64,000 bases of DNA, taken from an uncultured Anderseniella sp. (lineage in GTDB: Bacteria > Pseudomonadota > Alphaproteobacteria > Rhizobiales > Aestuariivirgaceae). The position numbers and the translations under genes are program-made. Location of the stretch: NCBI GenBank assembly GCA_947488295.1, contig CANKYU010000003.1, positions 1 to 64,000 on the forward strand, in the 5' to 3' direction. Below the pieces are notes generated by a model, which saw only the letters and a program-made list of their open reading frames with translations, had not been told where the DNA came from and ran no database searches. Shown here piece after piece: positions 17,786 to 26,613 of this stretch; the stretch's first letter is position 1, and the number at the start of each line of letters is the position of its first letter.

Positions 17786-18080
17786 CCTGGCTGGATTTCT
17801 CGTCATCCTGATCATGGGGCTGGTCGTCTATGTGACCCGCATCGCAGGGTCAGAACTCATGAACCTGTTTGCAATGACTGCGCGCCTGGAAGCCATCCTG
17901 AAGGCGATGGCTTCATCGGTACTGGTCGCAATCGTTGTGTCGGAGTGTGCCCGCGGCAGTTTGCGGGTAAGCGCGGCCGTCGCAGTTGCCGGCTTGGCGA
18001 TGCTCATGTTCAGAAATCCGCTGGTTGCCATGTCGAGCGGTGTAGCCACAGCGGCGGCCTTTTCATTTCTGCATATCTAG
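17775..18080 (+). CDS. azlD: AzlD family protein, small exporter subunit
   Basis: 101 residues with four hydrophobic helices (LAGFLVILIMGLVVYVTRIAG and others) and the family size of about 100. It overlaps the end of azlC, as usual for the pair, and should form the exporter with it. Confidence 0.87.
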   Translation: MNASLAGFLVILIMGLVVYVTRIAGSELMNLFAMTARLEAILKAMASSVLVAIVVSECARGSLRVSAAVAVAGLAMLMFRNPLVAMSSGVATAAAFSFLHI

Positions 18081-18128
18081 CTGGCAAGTGACCCGGCGTT
18101 ACAACCTTGCCGGTTTAACGGATGTTTA

Positions 18129-18893
18129 ATGCGTACAGTGAACAATCGCCTCGATAGCAACGGAGAGCGGGTGGCTGGTGTGTTTGACGTTAAGTTCGGA
18201 TTGCAGATCATAGGTTTCACGATAGCGGTCTTTGTCGGGGTGCTTGGTTTCATGTCACCGTCCGTGCGGGCCACTTTCATGGGATACATCCCCGGGTTGC
18301 CGCACTCCATGAGCATTGAGGAGAGCTATGCCCGTCAGGATGAGTTTCGCAAGCAGTTACGTGTCGCCTATGCCGATCTGGGTGCATTTTGGGAAGACGG
18401 CAAGGCCATAGCCCCGCCGCGCAAAGGCAGATCGCGTACAGGCAAGCCAAGGCCGTACGGTCCGTTCTTCATGCCAGTCATGTCGATTAGGAAGGACACA
18501 TCAAAAATCTTCAGGCGGCATGTTAGCCAGGATGCCGGCCGGTTCCGTTTTGGCTACCGCGAGCAGTTGTACGAGGCACTTATGGAATTCAGCAAAGACC
18601 GCTGTTCCGCCAGACGGCGCGCATCGGTAATCGACGCTTTTGAAGCGTATCGAAGGTCATATTTCAGATCCCTCGACCGCCATACAATAAAAAGAGACAT
18701 TCACTATTTCGAAACCAAAACGGATCTGCACCTCGTTGGGGTGCTCATCGTGCTTGCCAATCGCGGATACCTGACCTGGGACGACATGCCTCCGCCAACT
18801 ATTCCAAGCGGTCTGGAACGGGATGTTGCAGGCCCGGAACAGTTTGCCGGTCTGAAGCCGAGATTCGAGAAACGGCGCGCTTGTTCGGGTTAA
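18129..18893 (+). CDS. Membrane-anchored protein of unknown function
   Basis: 254 residues. One transmembrane helix near the N-terminus (LQIIGFTIAVFVGVLGFM, about 25-42) is followed by a basic soluble domain rich in Arg and aromatic residues. No family recognised. The ATG at 18129 comes 48 bases after azlD, but no ribosome site is clear, and its base use resembles the neighbours. Not obviously linked to amino acid export. Confidence 0.5.
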   Translation: MRTVNNRLDSNGERVAGVFDVKFGLQIIGFTIAVFVGVLGFMSPSVRATFMGYIPGLPHSMSIEESYARQDEFRKQLRVAYADLGAFWEDGKAIAPPRKGRSRTGKPRPYGPFFMPVMSIRKDTSKIFRRHVSQDAGRFRFGYREQLYEALMEFSKDRCSARRRASVIDAFEAYRRSYFRSLDRHTIKRDIHYFETKTDLHLVGVLIVLANRGYLTWDDMPPPTIPSGLERDVAGPEQFAGLKPRFEKRRACSG

Positions 18894-19067
18894 TCCGGAC
18901 AGCGTTTCCGACGGCGCGCTGAGCGCTTGCGGAGTGCCGGAGCGATTTTGTGACTAGCTTTAACTCTTGATCCATCAATGGTGAAACTGAAGGCGCACCA
19001 TCACAGTGCTTTGCTGCCGACAGGCTTATGTCAATCTGGCGAGGTTTTATGTAGCAGGTGACGGAAG

Positions 19068-20135
19068 TCAATTGGTCCCTGTTAAACACTGTCTTTTGGC
19101 TTTTTCGTTGAGACGCTGCTGCGCATAGATTTCAGCTTCGACTGTCTCGTCATAAGCGGTTATCTTCACCCTGTCGGCATCATAGGTCACTGCGTAGCCA
19201 TCGAGCCGGGAACCGGTCAGTGCCAGCAGCCTTTTGGCAGCATCTGTCAGGTCGCGTTTATATTCACAGTGAAAGTGCGGTTTACCTATGCCCGAACATG
19301 TGCAGGTGATCGATTTGTTTGAAACCCCGATATGGGCTTTCGTATGCAGGACACGTTTGATTGCATTGCCATACACACGCGATCCGGTCACACGAGACCC
19401 CAGGATTACCGTAGAGACCTTCTGATCCGCCGGCAGTTTCCAGTCGATCGGCGAGTGGGAGTTCAGCCAAAGGACGATTGGGCGATCTGTTTCGGGCAGT
19501 TCGACCTCAACCGTCGCATCTTGTGCTGAACTGTCATACAACCCGACATAATAAAGTTGGGTTGATCTCTGGTTGGAGTTGACCAGATACGACTTTACCT
19601 CGCCCTCGGTGAGATAGCGGATCTTCTCCTGAATGGTTACCTTGTACCCGACCGTATGCCAGTAATTGTCATGTTCCACCTCGATGAAGTGTTCACCGGC
19701 GGCGAAACTGTGCGTGAAGTCCTTCTTCTGCTTCTTGCTTTCGTAAACAGTCTTGCCATTGATGCGGATGACTGATTTTGCGTGACTTTCGCTGACGCTG
19801 ATTTGCCTGGTGGTCGGCGTGTCGAAATTCAGCCTGCCAACCCAGTAGCCCATGAAACCGGCCGACTCGATGCCTTTCAATTCACTTCGGGAATACTGGA
19901 TCGCGATGTCCGGAACAGTTTCCGCAAACACCAGCTTGTCCGGATCTGCGCGGCTGAAGTACATTGCCTTGAAACCGCTTGCGGGTACTTTGCCTGACGG
20001 GTTTCGTTCCGTTACCCAGGTGCTCGCCGGTGTCTCGTCCGTCGCGACAATGGAGCCTTCATCTGGCGACAGCTGCAGAACAAAAGGCAGCGAAATCGCG
20101 CACGCCATGACGATGAGAAACAAAATATTGCGCAT
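19068..20135 (-). CDS. Exported protein of unknown function, beta-rich
   Basis: 355 residues. The N-terminus MRNILFLIVMACAISLPFVL is a signal peptide or membrane anchor. The middle (about 60-160) contains FMGYWVGRLNFDTPT, VIRINGKTVYESK and FAAGEHFIEVEHDNYW, a pattern like carbohydrate-binding or PA14-type domains that carry an inserted sugar-binding face. A CTCSGIGKPHFHC cluster near 270 may form a disulfide. No family is certain. The gene is flanked by gaps of 174 and 192 bases that show no other gene. Confidence 0.55.
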   Translation of the reverse strand: MRNILFLIVMACAISLPFVLQLSPDEGSIVATDETPASTWVTERNPSGKVPASGFKAMYFSRADPDKLVFAETVPDIAIQYSRSELKGIESAGFMGYWVGRLNFDTPTTRQISVSESHAKSVIRINGKTVYESKKQKKDFTHSFAAGEHFIEVEHDNYWHTVGYKVTIQEKIRYLTEGEVKSYLVNSNQRSTQLYYVGLYDSSAQDATVEVELPETDRPIVLWLNSHSPIDWKLPADQKVSTVILGSRVTGSRVYGNAIKRVLHTKAHIGVSNKSITCTCSGIGKPHFHCEYKRDLTDAAKRLLALTGSRLDGYAVTYDADRVKITAYDETVEAEIYAQQRLNEKAKRQCLTGTN

Positions 20136-20327
20136 AGCCCAACCCCCACATCAATGTGAATAAGTCTGAGCTGTATTGTAATATATTGCGGTCATTTAGT
20201 AATTACCGCTGAATGATCAGTATGAATACATGTTTAATTGTAGAAAATAAATTTACGATAACCGATAGGGAAGACGGCCCTGCCGGTGCGCCAGATTTGT
20301 TCCGCCACACCGGTTTGCGTCCTTACC

Positions 20328-20615
20328 CTAGGCGATCCTGGTCATTTCGTTCAGCACGAAATTGCTGACGGCGCCTTCCGTTGCTGCCATGTAGGCCCCC
20401 AGGTGCGGGGCGTTCATGTGCTGCTGCCACAGGTCGCGGCTCTGCCAGTTTTCATAGAACACGAACAGGCCGGGGTTTTCATTGTCCTGGTGCAGGTCGT
20501 ACTGCTCGCATCCTTCCTCGGCGCGGGTAATGTCCACGAGTTTTTCCAACTCGGCGCGCACCAGCGCCTCCTTGCCGGGAACTGCAGTGATTTGCGCCAG
20601 AATGGTCAGTGACAT
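20328..20615 (-). CDS. Antibiotic biosynthesis monooxygenase (ABM) domain protein
   Basis: 95 residues from the ATG at 20615, preceded by a GAAGGAAA ribosome site; the longer frame to 20735 is not supported. The dimeric ferredoxin-like ABM pattern is clear: LTILAQITAVPGKEALVRAEL, TRAEEGCEQYDLHQD, and FVFYENWQSRDLWQQHMNAPHL (in pieces). Such small proteins act as quinone or aromatic monooxygenases such as YgiN. It is divergent from an HxlR regulator, so it is likely its target. Confidence 0.85.
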   Translation of the reverse strand: MSLTILAQITAVPGKEALVRAELEKLVDITRAEEGCEQYDLHQDNENPGLFVFYENWQSRDLWQQHMNAPHLGAYMAATEGAVSNFVLNEMTRIA

Positions 20616-20703
20616 GGGAGCGATTTCCTTCGTTTGATACCGGGTTCGAAGTGTGTATCCTCCAGCAGGCATTCCAGGCAAGTACGCACATTTTGTGATT
20701 ATA

Positions 20704-20720
20704 GGTACAAAAAGTATACC
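20704..20720. promoter_or_regulatory. Candidate HxlR operator between the ABM and HxlR genes
   Basis: GGTAC (20704) and GTATACC (20714-20720) form an imperfect inverted repeat around AAAAA, 14 bases before the HxlR start and within the shared promoter. The arms match in 4-5 of 7 positions, so this is only a suggestion. Confidence 0.35.
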
Positions 20721-20733
20721 ATGAGGTGTTTCC

Positions 20734-21069
20734 ATGAAAAGCCAGGCGAGATTTGACCGCTATGACTGCAGTGGCGGTTGTCCCGTCGAAGCTGCGCTTG
20801 AACAAATCAGCGGCAAGTGGAAGGGGCTGGTCCTGTATCATCTCATCAACCGGACGTTGCGCTTCAGTGAACTGAAGCGCCGGCTTGGAACGGTCACCCA
20901 GCGCAGTCTGACAAAACAGTTGCGGGAACTGGAAAGCGATGGCCTGGTCCATCGCGAAGTGTTTGCCGTTGTGCCACCCAAGGTGGAATACCGGCTCACT
21001 GAGAAGGGGCAGAAGCTGCGGCCGGTTCTCGAAGCGCTGCAGGTGTGGGGCAGGGAAAACGCGCTTTAG
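20734..21069 (+). CDS. HxlR family transcriptional regulator
   Basis: 111 residues. It starts with Cys12 and Cys17 (YDCSGGCPVEAAL), then ISGKWKGLVLYHLI, the HxlR signature, LRFSELKRRLGTVTQRSLTKQLRELESDGLVHREV, and YRLTEKGQKLRPVLE. Members with a near N-terminal Cys often sense aldehydes or quinones, which fits the ABM-type target on the other side of the promoter. Confidence 0.9.
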   Translation: MKSQARFDRYDCSGGCPVEAALEQISGKWKGLVLYHLINRTLRFSELKRRLGTVTQRSLTKQLRELESDGLVHREVFAVVPPKVEYRLTEKGQKLRPVLEALQVWGRENAL

Positions 21070-21083
21070 CCCCGGTCAGCGGT

Positions 21084-21698
21084 CTACTGCAACCCTCTTG
21101 CCAGCATCGGATAGACCGACATCACCAGCACCAGCCCGCAACAGATATTGAAGCTGCGATAGGCGGCAGGTGTCCGAAGCAGGTGCCGCAATTGCTGCCC
21201 CAGCACGGTCCACGAGTTGATTGTTACCGTTCCGACGACTGCAAAAACCAGTGCGATGAAAAATACACTGCTCAGGGGCCGTTCAGGTGGTGAGTAGGCG
21301 GTGATGGCGGTTACGGCCATCGCCCAGGTCTTTGGGTTCACCCATTGAAAAGCGGCAGCCTGAATGAACGAAAGCGGCCGGCTGTTTGTGCTGATGCCGT
21401 CAGTGTCCACCGGTTGTGCGGTTGCAATCTTCCACGCCAGATAGACAAGGTAGGCCGCACTCAGTGCCCGCAAGGCATCGAAGCTGTATGGCACGACGTC
21501 AAACAACTGCATGACGCCAAAACCGACCAGGACGACCATGACCGGGAAGCCGATACCGATACCCAGCATGTGCGGCAGCGTGCGGAGCCAGCCATAGTTC
21601 ATGCCTGACGCCATCAGCATGAAATTATTGGGTCCAGGCGACATCTGCGAGACAAATGCAAATCCGGCGAGTGCAATGGTGAGGTCAAGTGTCATCAT
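21084..21698 (-). CDS. LysE family amino acid exporter
   Basis: 204 residues from the ATG at 21698 (21695 is an equal choice); the frame extends upstream to 21917 but that part overlaps the divergent regulator. Six helices; FAFVSQMSPGPNNFMLMASGMNYG is the family start motif, then AAFQWVNPKTWAMA. It should export an amino acid or small metabolite. Its start codon overlaps a perfect palindrome shared with the divergent Lrp gene. Confidence 0.85.
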   Translation of the reverse strand: MMTLDLTIALAGFAFVSQMSPGPNNFMLMASGMNYGWLRTLPHMLGIGIGFPVMVVLVGFGVMQLFDVVPYSFDALRALSAAYLVYLAWKIATAQPVDTDGISTNSRPLSFIQAAAFQWVNPKTWAMAVTAITAYSPPERPLSSVFFIALVFAVVGTVTINSWTVLGQQLRHLLRTPAAYRSFNICCGLVLVMSVYPMLARGLQ

Positions 21699-21706
21699 TG
21701 CGCAAT
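21697..21706. promoter_or_regulatory. Perfect palindrome in the LysE/Lrp shared promoter
   Basis: ATTGCGCAAT is a perfect 10-base palindrome. A related half TGCAATAA recurs close to the Lrp gene at 21764-21771. Lrp/AsnC proteins bind such AT-flanked repeats and often span a divergent promoter, so this may be an operator covering the exporter start. Confidence 0.4.
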
Positions 21707-21771
21707 AATATGAGATCTTCACCGCAATGTGCTTGCGTATCGCTCCGGTTTTCGAGTATTTTGTGCAATAA

Positions 21772-22224
21772 ATGAGCAAGTTTGACCAAATTGACCGAGC
21801 AATATTGCATGAGCTGGAACGCAATGGCCGTCTCACAAACATCGAGCTTGCGCGCAAGATCGGGCTTTCAACGTCAGCTTGTTTAAGGCGTGTGCAGGAA
21901 CTTGAGCGAAACGGCACTATTCTAGGCTATCGGGCCGTGCTCAACCGGGACGTGCTCGGCAGCGGTTTCGTCGTGATGGTTGCCGTTGGCCTGTCACGGC
22001 ATTTGAAGGCTGATCAGGTCGAGTTTGAACGGGTCATGGCGAATGCACCTGAAGTGCGTGAGTGCCACTCGATCTCGGGGACCGTCGAATACCTGTTGCG
22101 CATCGAAGTCGCTGATCTGGCCGCCTACAAGCACTTCCATACTGAAGTGCTGGGTATGGTGCCGCAGGTGAGCAGCATCACTTCCCATATCGTCATGGCG
22201 TCGCCGAAGGACGAACGCGCCTGA
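21772..22224 (+). CDS. Lrp/AsnC family transcriptional regulator
   Basis: 150 residues. HTH at the start (MSKFDQIDRAILHELERNGRLTNIELARKIGLSTSACLRRVQELE in pieces), then the RAM ligand domain with EVRECHSISGTVEYLLRIEV. The standard use is to sense an amino acid and switch on the divergent LysE exporter. The ATG lies 73 bases from the exporter start. Confidence 0.92.
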   Translation: MSKFDQIDRAILHELERNGRLTNIELARKIGLSTSACLRRVQELERNGTILGYRAVLNRDVLGSGFVVMVAVGLSRHLKADQVEFERVMANAPEVRECHSISGTVEYLLRIEVADLAAYKHFHTEVLGMVPQVSSITSHIVMASPKDERA

Positions 22225-22396
22225 CACCTGCCCGGATACCGAAGCGGGAAGGGGTCTCGGTGGACCTGTCACGTCACTCCCGATTGGGCATATGTGGCTG
22301 CCGCAACGGGCTCTAGTATGGCCAGTGGAAAACAAAGCTGTATATTCCAGACCGCATTTTGATGCCGGCAGATGTTGCCGGGAATGGGAGAATGCA

Positions 22397-23113
22397 ATGC
22401 GCCTTTTGGTCTTTCAACACATCGACTGTGAGCATCCAGGCTCACTGCGGCGGTTTCTGGCGGAAGATCACATAGAGTGGGACGCGGTCAACCTTCATGC
22501 CGGCGAACCGGTTCCGCCACTGGAGGGCTATGACGCACTATGGGTCATGGGCGGGCCGATGGATGTCTGGGACGTGGAAGAGCATCCCTGGCTGGTGCCG
22601 GAAAAGCTTGCGATCCGCAGATGGGTGCGTGAACTTGAAAGGCCTTTTCTGGGTTTATGCCTCGGACATCAGTTGCTGGCAGATGCGCTTGGCGGAACCT
22701 GCGGGCCGCAGCGCCCGCCCGAGATTGGCGTTCTCGATGTCGAGCTGACGCAAGCGGGTCAGAACGACCCGTTGTTCGAAGGCTTGCCGCGCCGCCAGAA
22801 ATTTCTGCAATGGCATTCCGTCAATGTTGCCCAGGCACCTGAAGGCGCAACCGTTCTGGCCAGTTCCGACATCTGCAAGGTGCAGGCCATGCGGATCGGG
22901 AAGCACGCCTGGTCCATGCAATATCACGCGGAGGTCGAACCCGGCACGGTGGCAAACTGGGGCGAGGTGCCGGCTTATCACCATGCGCTGATCGCTGCAC
23001 TCGGAGACGACGGGTTGACCGCAATGCAGTCTGCAGCCGCTGAACACATGCCGGCATTCCTGTCATGCGCGGAAACGCTGTATCGCAATTTCATGCGGCA
23101 GGCCGCTTCTTAG
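22397..23113 (+). CDS. Class I glutamine amidotransferase-like protein
   Basis: 238 residues from the ATG at 22397 (GGGAG upstream). It has WVMGGPMDVWD, the nucleophile elbow FLGLCLGHQLLADALGG (Cys near 84), and WSMQYHAEVEPG with the catalytic His. It resembles the GMP synthase-like stand-alone amidotransferases that hydrolyse glutamine or gamma-glutamyl compounds. It converges with the transglutaminase-like gene 15 bases away. No partner synthetase is nearby. Confidence 0.85.
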   Translation: MRLLVFQHIDCEHPGSLRRFLAEDHIEWDAVNLHAGEPVPPLEGYDALWVMGGPMDVWDVEEHPWLVPEKLAIRRWVRELERPFLGLCLGHQLLADALGGTCGPQRPPEIGVLDVELTQAGQNDPLFEGLPRRQKFLQWHSVNVAQAPEGATVLASSDICKVQAMRIGKHAWSMQYHAEVEPGTVANWGEVPAYHHALIAALGDDGLTAMQSAAAEHMPAFLSCAETLYRNFMRQAAS

Positions 23114-23128
23114 AACCGACATCGCAAT

Positions 23129-24001
23129 TCAGATCAACGGGCGCTCACAAAGCTCGCCGTCGACAAAACTCAGCACCGTTTCGGTTGGTTTTGCCCATTG
23201 GAAACCATCAAGTATCGAGCTTGCCTCCTGCAGCGAGGCCGGCGCTGGGACGAAGCAGCGCGCCATTTGTTCCAGTTGCGCCTGCGCCTGTTCGCTCACG
23301 GCCTGATCCCGGCTGAAGTCCCGGGCCGGGCCCCAGTAATCCCACGGCAAGGGTTCAATTGCCGCCAGTGTGGCGACATCCTTCAGGACGTTTGAAGCCG
23401 GGAACCAGTGTCCGCTGATGCCGGCATAGAATAGCCCACATTTCTGTGGATCGATCTCGCCCCGGCGAATGGCCAGCCACAATTCGCAGCCGGACTTGAA
23501 CCGGGATCGCGGAACATTGGTGATGTCAAACTCAACACCGTGGCCCTGTCTTGCCCGCATGCCCAACTGCGCGTCCAGAAGCCGCCACTCGCCGTCTTTG
23601 CGATATTCGCAAAGCCAGTGATCTTCCCATCTGTCTTTGCGGAAATAGTCGACGAAGCCAACGCGAAGCCGAGCGTCGATGCCCAGCGACCGGAATTTGC
23701 TGGCGGCGATGAGCACAAAATCATGGCAGCTCCCGTAAAGGTATGCCGGCAGTTGACGGTGCTCGGAAAACGGCCGGTCGTCCCGGTCCTTTGCAGTTCG
23801 GAACAGGCGCTCGACCGTGCGCAGGTTGCGGTCTGTTTCTGCATAATCGGGAACACCGAAATTCAGGGACCTTGCCGCTGCATGATGTATCAGGAAATTC
23901 TCCAGGCAGTCGGCAAGCTCGCCGGGGTCTGCGGGAAGTTCATCCAGACTGTCGGCAAACGGCCCCGGATCCGACCAGGCCGTATGCTGTGAAAAGTTCA
24001 T
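23129..24001 (-). CDS. Transglutaminase-like superfamily protein
   Basis: 290 residues from the ATG at 24001 (MNFSQHTAW); starts at 24034-24037 are possible. The catalytic triad of the fold is visible: Cys92 in YGSCHDFVLIAASKFRSLG, His128 in EDHWLCEY and Asp143 in WRLLDAQLG. There is no signal peptide, so it probably acts in the cytoplasm, as a protease or amidase. The substrate is unknown. The first ~80 residues are variable. It is divergent in no strict sense; the SMP-30 gene is upstream on the same strand. Confidence 0.8.
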   Translation of the reverse strand: MNFSQHTAWSDPGPFADSLDELPADPGELADCLENFLIHHAAARSLNFGVPDYAETDRNLRTVERLFRTAKDRDDRPFSEHRQLPAYLYGSCHDFVLIAASKFRSLGIDARLRVGFVDYFRKDRWEDHWLCEYRKDGEWRLLDAQLGMRARQGHGVEFDITNVPRSRFKSGCELWLAIRRGEIDPQKCGLFYAGISGHWFPASNVLKDVATLAAIEPLPWDYWGPARDFSRDQAVSEQAQAQLEQMARCFVPAPASLQEASSILDGFQWAKPTETVLSFVDGELCERPLI

Positions 24002-24111
24002 TTCAGGCCATGCCTTCCCGCCGTCCGCGGTCATCATCGTCCCTGGCAGTTACAGGGACAATGTTCACGAACACTACAGGATGTCCGTTGACGGAGCAAA
24101 TCTGGGTGCTG

Positions 24112-25032
24112 TTATCGGAAATTTGCCTGTCCCGTCGTTGCCAGCAGCACCGTGTACACGCTGCTTGAGGCGGTGATGAACAGCCGGTTCAGCTTGGGTC
24201 CGCCAAAGCACAGGTTTGAAACTGTTTCCGGTATGAAAACCTTGCCGAGCAGGGTGCCGTCGGGGTGATAGCAGTGCACGCCGTCCCCGGCGCTGGTCCA
24301 GATGCGTCCCTGATTGTCGAAGCGGAAACCATCAAACACACCGGATTCACACTCTGCGAAAACCTCGCCGCCGGAAAGGCTGCCGTCGCCGGCGACGGTG
24401 AACGCGCGAATATGATGCTCGCCGCTTGGATACCGCGTCGCACCGGAATCGGCAATGTAAAGTGTCTGCTCGTCGAGGGAGAAGGCGAGGCCGTTGGGAC
24501 AGACGAAATCATCCGCCACGCGCGTGCAGTCTCCGCTGGCCGGATCGAGGCGGTAGACATGCTCGCCATCCAGTTCGGGCTCAGCCTGAAACCCTTCATA
24601 GTCGGACTCTATGCCGTAGGCAGGATCGGTGAACCAGATGGTGCCGTCTGAACGCACGACAACATCATTGGGACTGTTGAAGCGCTTACCCTTGTAGTGA
24701 GAGGCAAGCGTAGTGACGGAGCCGTCATGTTCGACACGGGTGACACTGCGTGTGCCGTGTTCGCATGCAACAATGCGGCCCTCGCGATCAAGCGTACTTC
24801 CATTGGTATAGCAGCCGAGCCCGCTGCGGATATCGCCAACCGACCCGCTCAGTTCATCCCATCTCAGGCGCCGGTCATTCGGAATGTCGCTCCACAGCAG
24901 GCACCTGAAGGCGGGCGAGTAAACCGGGCCTTCCGTCCAGCGCCCGCCGGTCCATATCCGCTCAATGGGCTCGTCCGTCTTGATGCTCCGCCGGAAGCGG
25001 TCGTCCCTGACCTCGTAGTTGTCGTTCTTCAT
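24112..25032 (-). CDS. SMP-30/gluconolactonase family protein
   Basis: 306 residues from the ATG at 25032. The six-bladed beta-propeller pattern is clear: WTEGPVYSPAFRCLLWSDIP with the metal Glu, FNSPNDVVVRSDGTIWFTDP with the metal Asn, PNGLAFSLDEQTLYIADSG with metal Asn/Asp, and GVFDGFRFDNQGRIWTSAGDG. It hydrolyses sugar lactones such as gluconolactone with a divalent metal. It is divergent from an HxlR regulator with two strong inverted repeats between them. Confidence 0.88.
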   Translation of the reverse strand: MKNDNYEVRDDRFRRSIKTDEPIERIWTGGRWTEGPVYSPAFRCLLWSDIPNDRRLRWDELSGSVGDIRSGLGCYTNGSTLDREGRIVACEHGTRSVTRVEHDGSVTTLASHYKGKRFNSPNDVVVRSDGTIWFTDPAYGIESDYEGFQAEPELDGEHVYRLDPASGDCTRVADDFVCPNGLAFSLDEQTLYIADSGATRYPSGEHHIRAFTVAGDGSLSGGEVFAECESGVFDGFRFDNQGRIWTSAGDGVHCYHPDGTLLGKVFIPETVSNLCFGGPKLNRLFITASSSVYTVLLATTGQANFR

Positions 25033-25059
25033 TTCCACTTTCCCATGATTGCCGGCAGC

Positions 25060-25105
25060 TGCTATATTTTTCATAGCAAAGATAATCCGCTATGGAAAGT
25101 ATAGC
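25060..25105. promoter_or_regulatory. Tandem operator between the SMP-30 and HxlR genes
   Basis: TGCTAT-N7-ATAGCA (25060-25078) and GCTAT-N7-ATAGC (25089-25105). Both are perfect inverted repeats with the same half-site and the same 7-base spacer, 28 bp apart. The promoters of both genes must overlap them, so the HxlR protein very likely represses the lactonase and itself here. Confidence 0.75.
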
Positions 25106-25108
25106 AAA

Positions 25109-25447
25109 ATGATAAAAATTCCCAGACCCGGTCATCCTGTCAGGGGCTCGCGCAGCGGTGCGCCGGTTATGGCGCTGTTCGATCTGATCGGCAGGCGCTG
25201 GGCAATGGGCGTGCTGTGGACGCTCAGCGAAATCGGCCCCGCCACATTTCGTGACCTGCAGGACAAGTGTGAAACCATATCGCCCGCCGTCCTGAACCAG
25301 CGCCTCAAGGAGCTGCAGGCGGCACGGCTCGTGCACAAGGTTGCATCCGGTTATGAAGTGACCGAGATCGGCAGGGAGATTTACCGGCATCTGGTGCCGC
25401 TGGGCGCTACGGCGAAAGTCTGGGCCAGGCATCTGTCTGATGAGTGA
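25109..25447 (+). CDS. HxlR family transcriptional regulator
   Basis: 112 residues from the ATG at 25109; the longer frame to 25049 runs into the operators. The pattern is LFDLIGRRWAMGVLWTLSE, then ATFRDLQDKCETISPAVLNQRLKELQAARLVHK and GYEVTEIGREIYRHLVPL. The Cys near 50 is the only one. Its target should be the divergent lactonase gene. Confidence 0.88.
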   Translation: MIKIPRPGHPVRGSRSGAPVMALFDLIGRRWAMGVLWTLSEIGPATFRDLQDKCETISPAVLNQRLKELQAARLVHKVASGYEVTEIGREIYRHLVPLGATAKVWARHLSDE

Positions 25448-25579
25448 AGGGCGACGTTGACCGGGGCGGGGGACGGACATGTGTAACTGGCGACACAACC
25501 GGGTCGGGGGCATTGGAAAAGCCTGTGCTCTCGAGGCAATCAGGAAGTAGTGGTGTTGAGACACGCTTGTGAGCCCTGA

Positions 25580-26485
25580 TCATCGCGAACTTTCGGGACC
25601 GGACAAGCCGGCATGGCTTTGTTCGGTCAGCCAGTCCCACATTCTCCGCACGGAATTGCTATTGCGTGATTTGCGGGGGGCCACGATGAAAAACCCGAGG
25701 TCTCTCTGAACGGTGTACGGGAAGGGGCGGACAAGCCGGCCTGAAGCCAGTTCATCGGCAACAAACAGGTCACCTGCGAGTGCCACGCCCTGACCGGCAA
25801 GCGCGGCATCTACAGCGTGGGCTGTCTGATTGAACCTGATGGTGCGGAATTTCGGTGTCTGTTTTGCATCCAGTATCTTCTCGATGTACAGCGGCCAAAG
25901 TCCGTGGCCATCGAGTAGCAGGGTATGATGTTGAAGATCTTCCGGCACCAGCAAGCGATGATCGCCCTGCAGCAGGGCAGGACTGCAAACGGCGTAAAAT
26001 TCCGACGGAAACAAAGCCTGCGATACCAGGCCGGATTCCTTTGGTGCACTGCCCTGGCGGACGGCAAGATCAATGCCGTCGTCCTGGAAGTTGGCCAGTT
26101 CTGACGACGCCACTATCTGAACATTCAGATCAGGGTTGGCATCGGTAAACTGTGCCAGGCGCGGCACCAGCCACTTTGTTGCAAATGACGGCGTGACGGA
26201 GATGGTCACTACGTCCTGGCGCGGGCGCAGCTCGTCGCTTGCATCACGTATCAGGTCAAAGGCCCGCAGCAGCGGCGCATGGTATTTTCTGCCCGTTTCG
26301 GTCAGCGCCAGCCCCCTGGCAAGCCGGTCAAACAGTTTCACCTGCAGGTCTGCTTCGAGTGCGCGCACATGTTGTGCAACAGCGCCCTGGGTGACGCCTA
26401 TCTCTTCAGCCGCCAGCCGGAAATTCAGATGGCGGCCGGATGCTTCAAATGCCTTCAAGGCATTCATGGGTGGCAGCCGGACCAA
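25580..26485 (-). CDS. LysR family regulator, GcvA-like
   Basis: 301 residues. The HTH is MNALKAFEASGRHLNFRLAAEEIGVTQGAVAQHVRALEADL (in pieces) with FDRLARGLALTETG; the effector domain has VTISVTPSFATKWLVPRLAQF and DGIDLAVRQG, as in GcvA-type activators. It is divergent from an SDR gene and probably controls it. Confidence 0.9.
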   Translation of the reverse strand: MVRLPPMNALKAFEASGRHLNFRLAAEEIGVTQGAVAQHVRALEADLQVKLFDRLARGLALTETGRKYHAPLLRAFDLIRDASDELRPRQDVVTISVTPSFATKWLVPRLAQFTDANPDLNVQIVASSELANFQDDGIDLAVRQGSAPKESGLVSQALFPSEFYAVCSPALLQGDHRLLVPEDLQHHTLLLDGHGLWPLYIEKILDAKQTPKFRTIRFNQTAHAVDAALAGQGVALAGDLFVADELASGRLVRPFPYTVQRDLGFFIVAPRKSRNSNSVRRMWDWLTEQSHAGLSGPESSR

Positions 26486-26536
26486 GGGCGTTCTCCGTTA
26501 CGCAGTAGTTTTTCTATAGTCTAGAGAGTGGATTTA

Positions 26537-26550
26537 TGGTTGGTCAACCA
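26537..26550. promoter_or_regulatory. Candidate LysR operator
   Basis: TGGTTG-GT-CAACCA is a perfect 6-base inverted repeat in the 128-base space between the LysR and SDR genes, about 52 bases from the LysR start. The place and symmetry suit a LysR recognition site. Confidence 0.45.
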
Positions 26551-26613
26551 CGCATCTGAGCGCCTATTTTGAGGGCTGCAACATCACCAACAATCCAGCG
26601 GGAGAGGTCCGGC

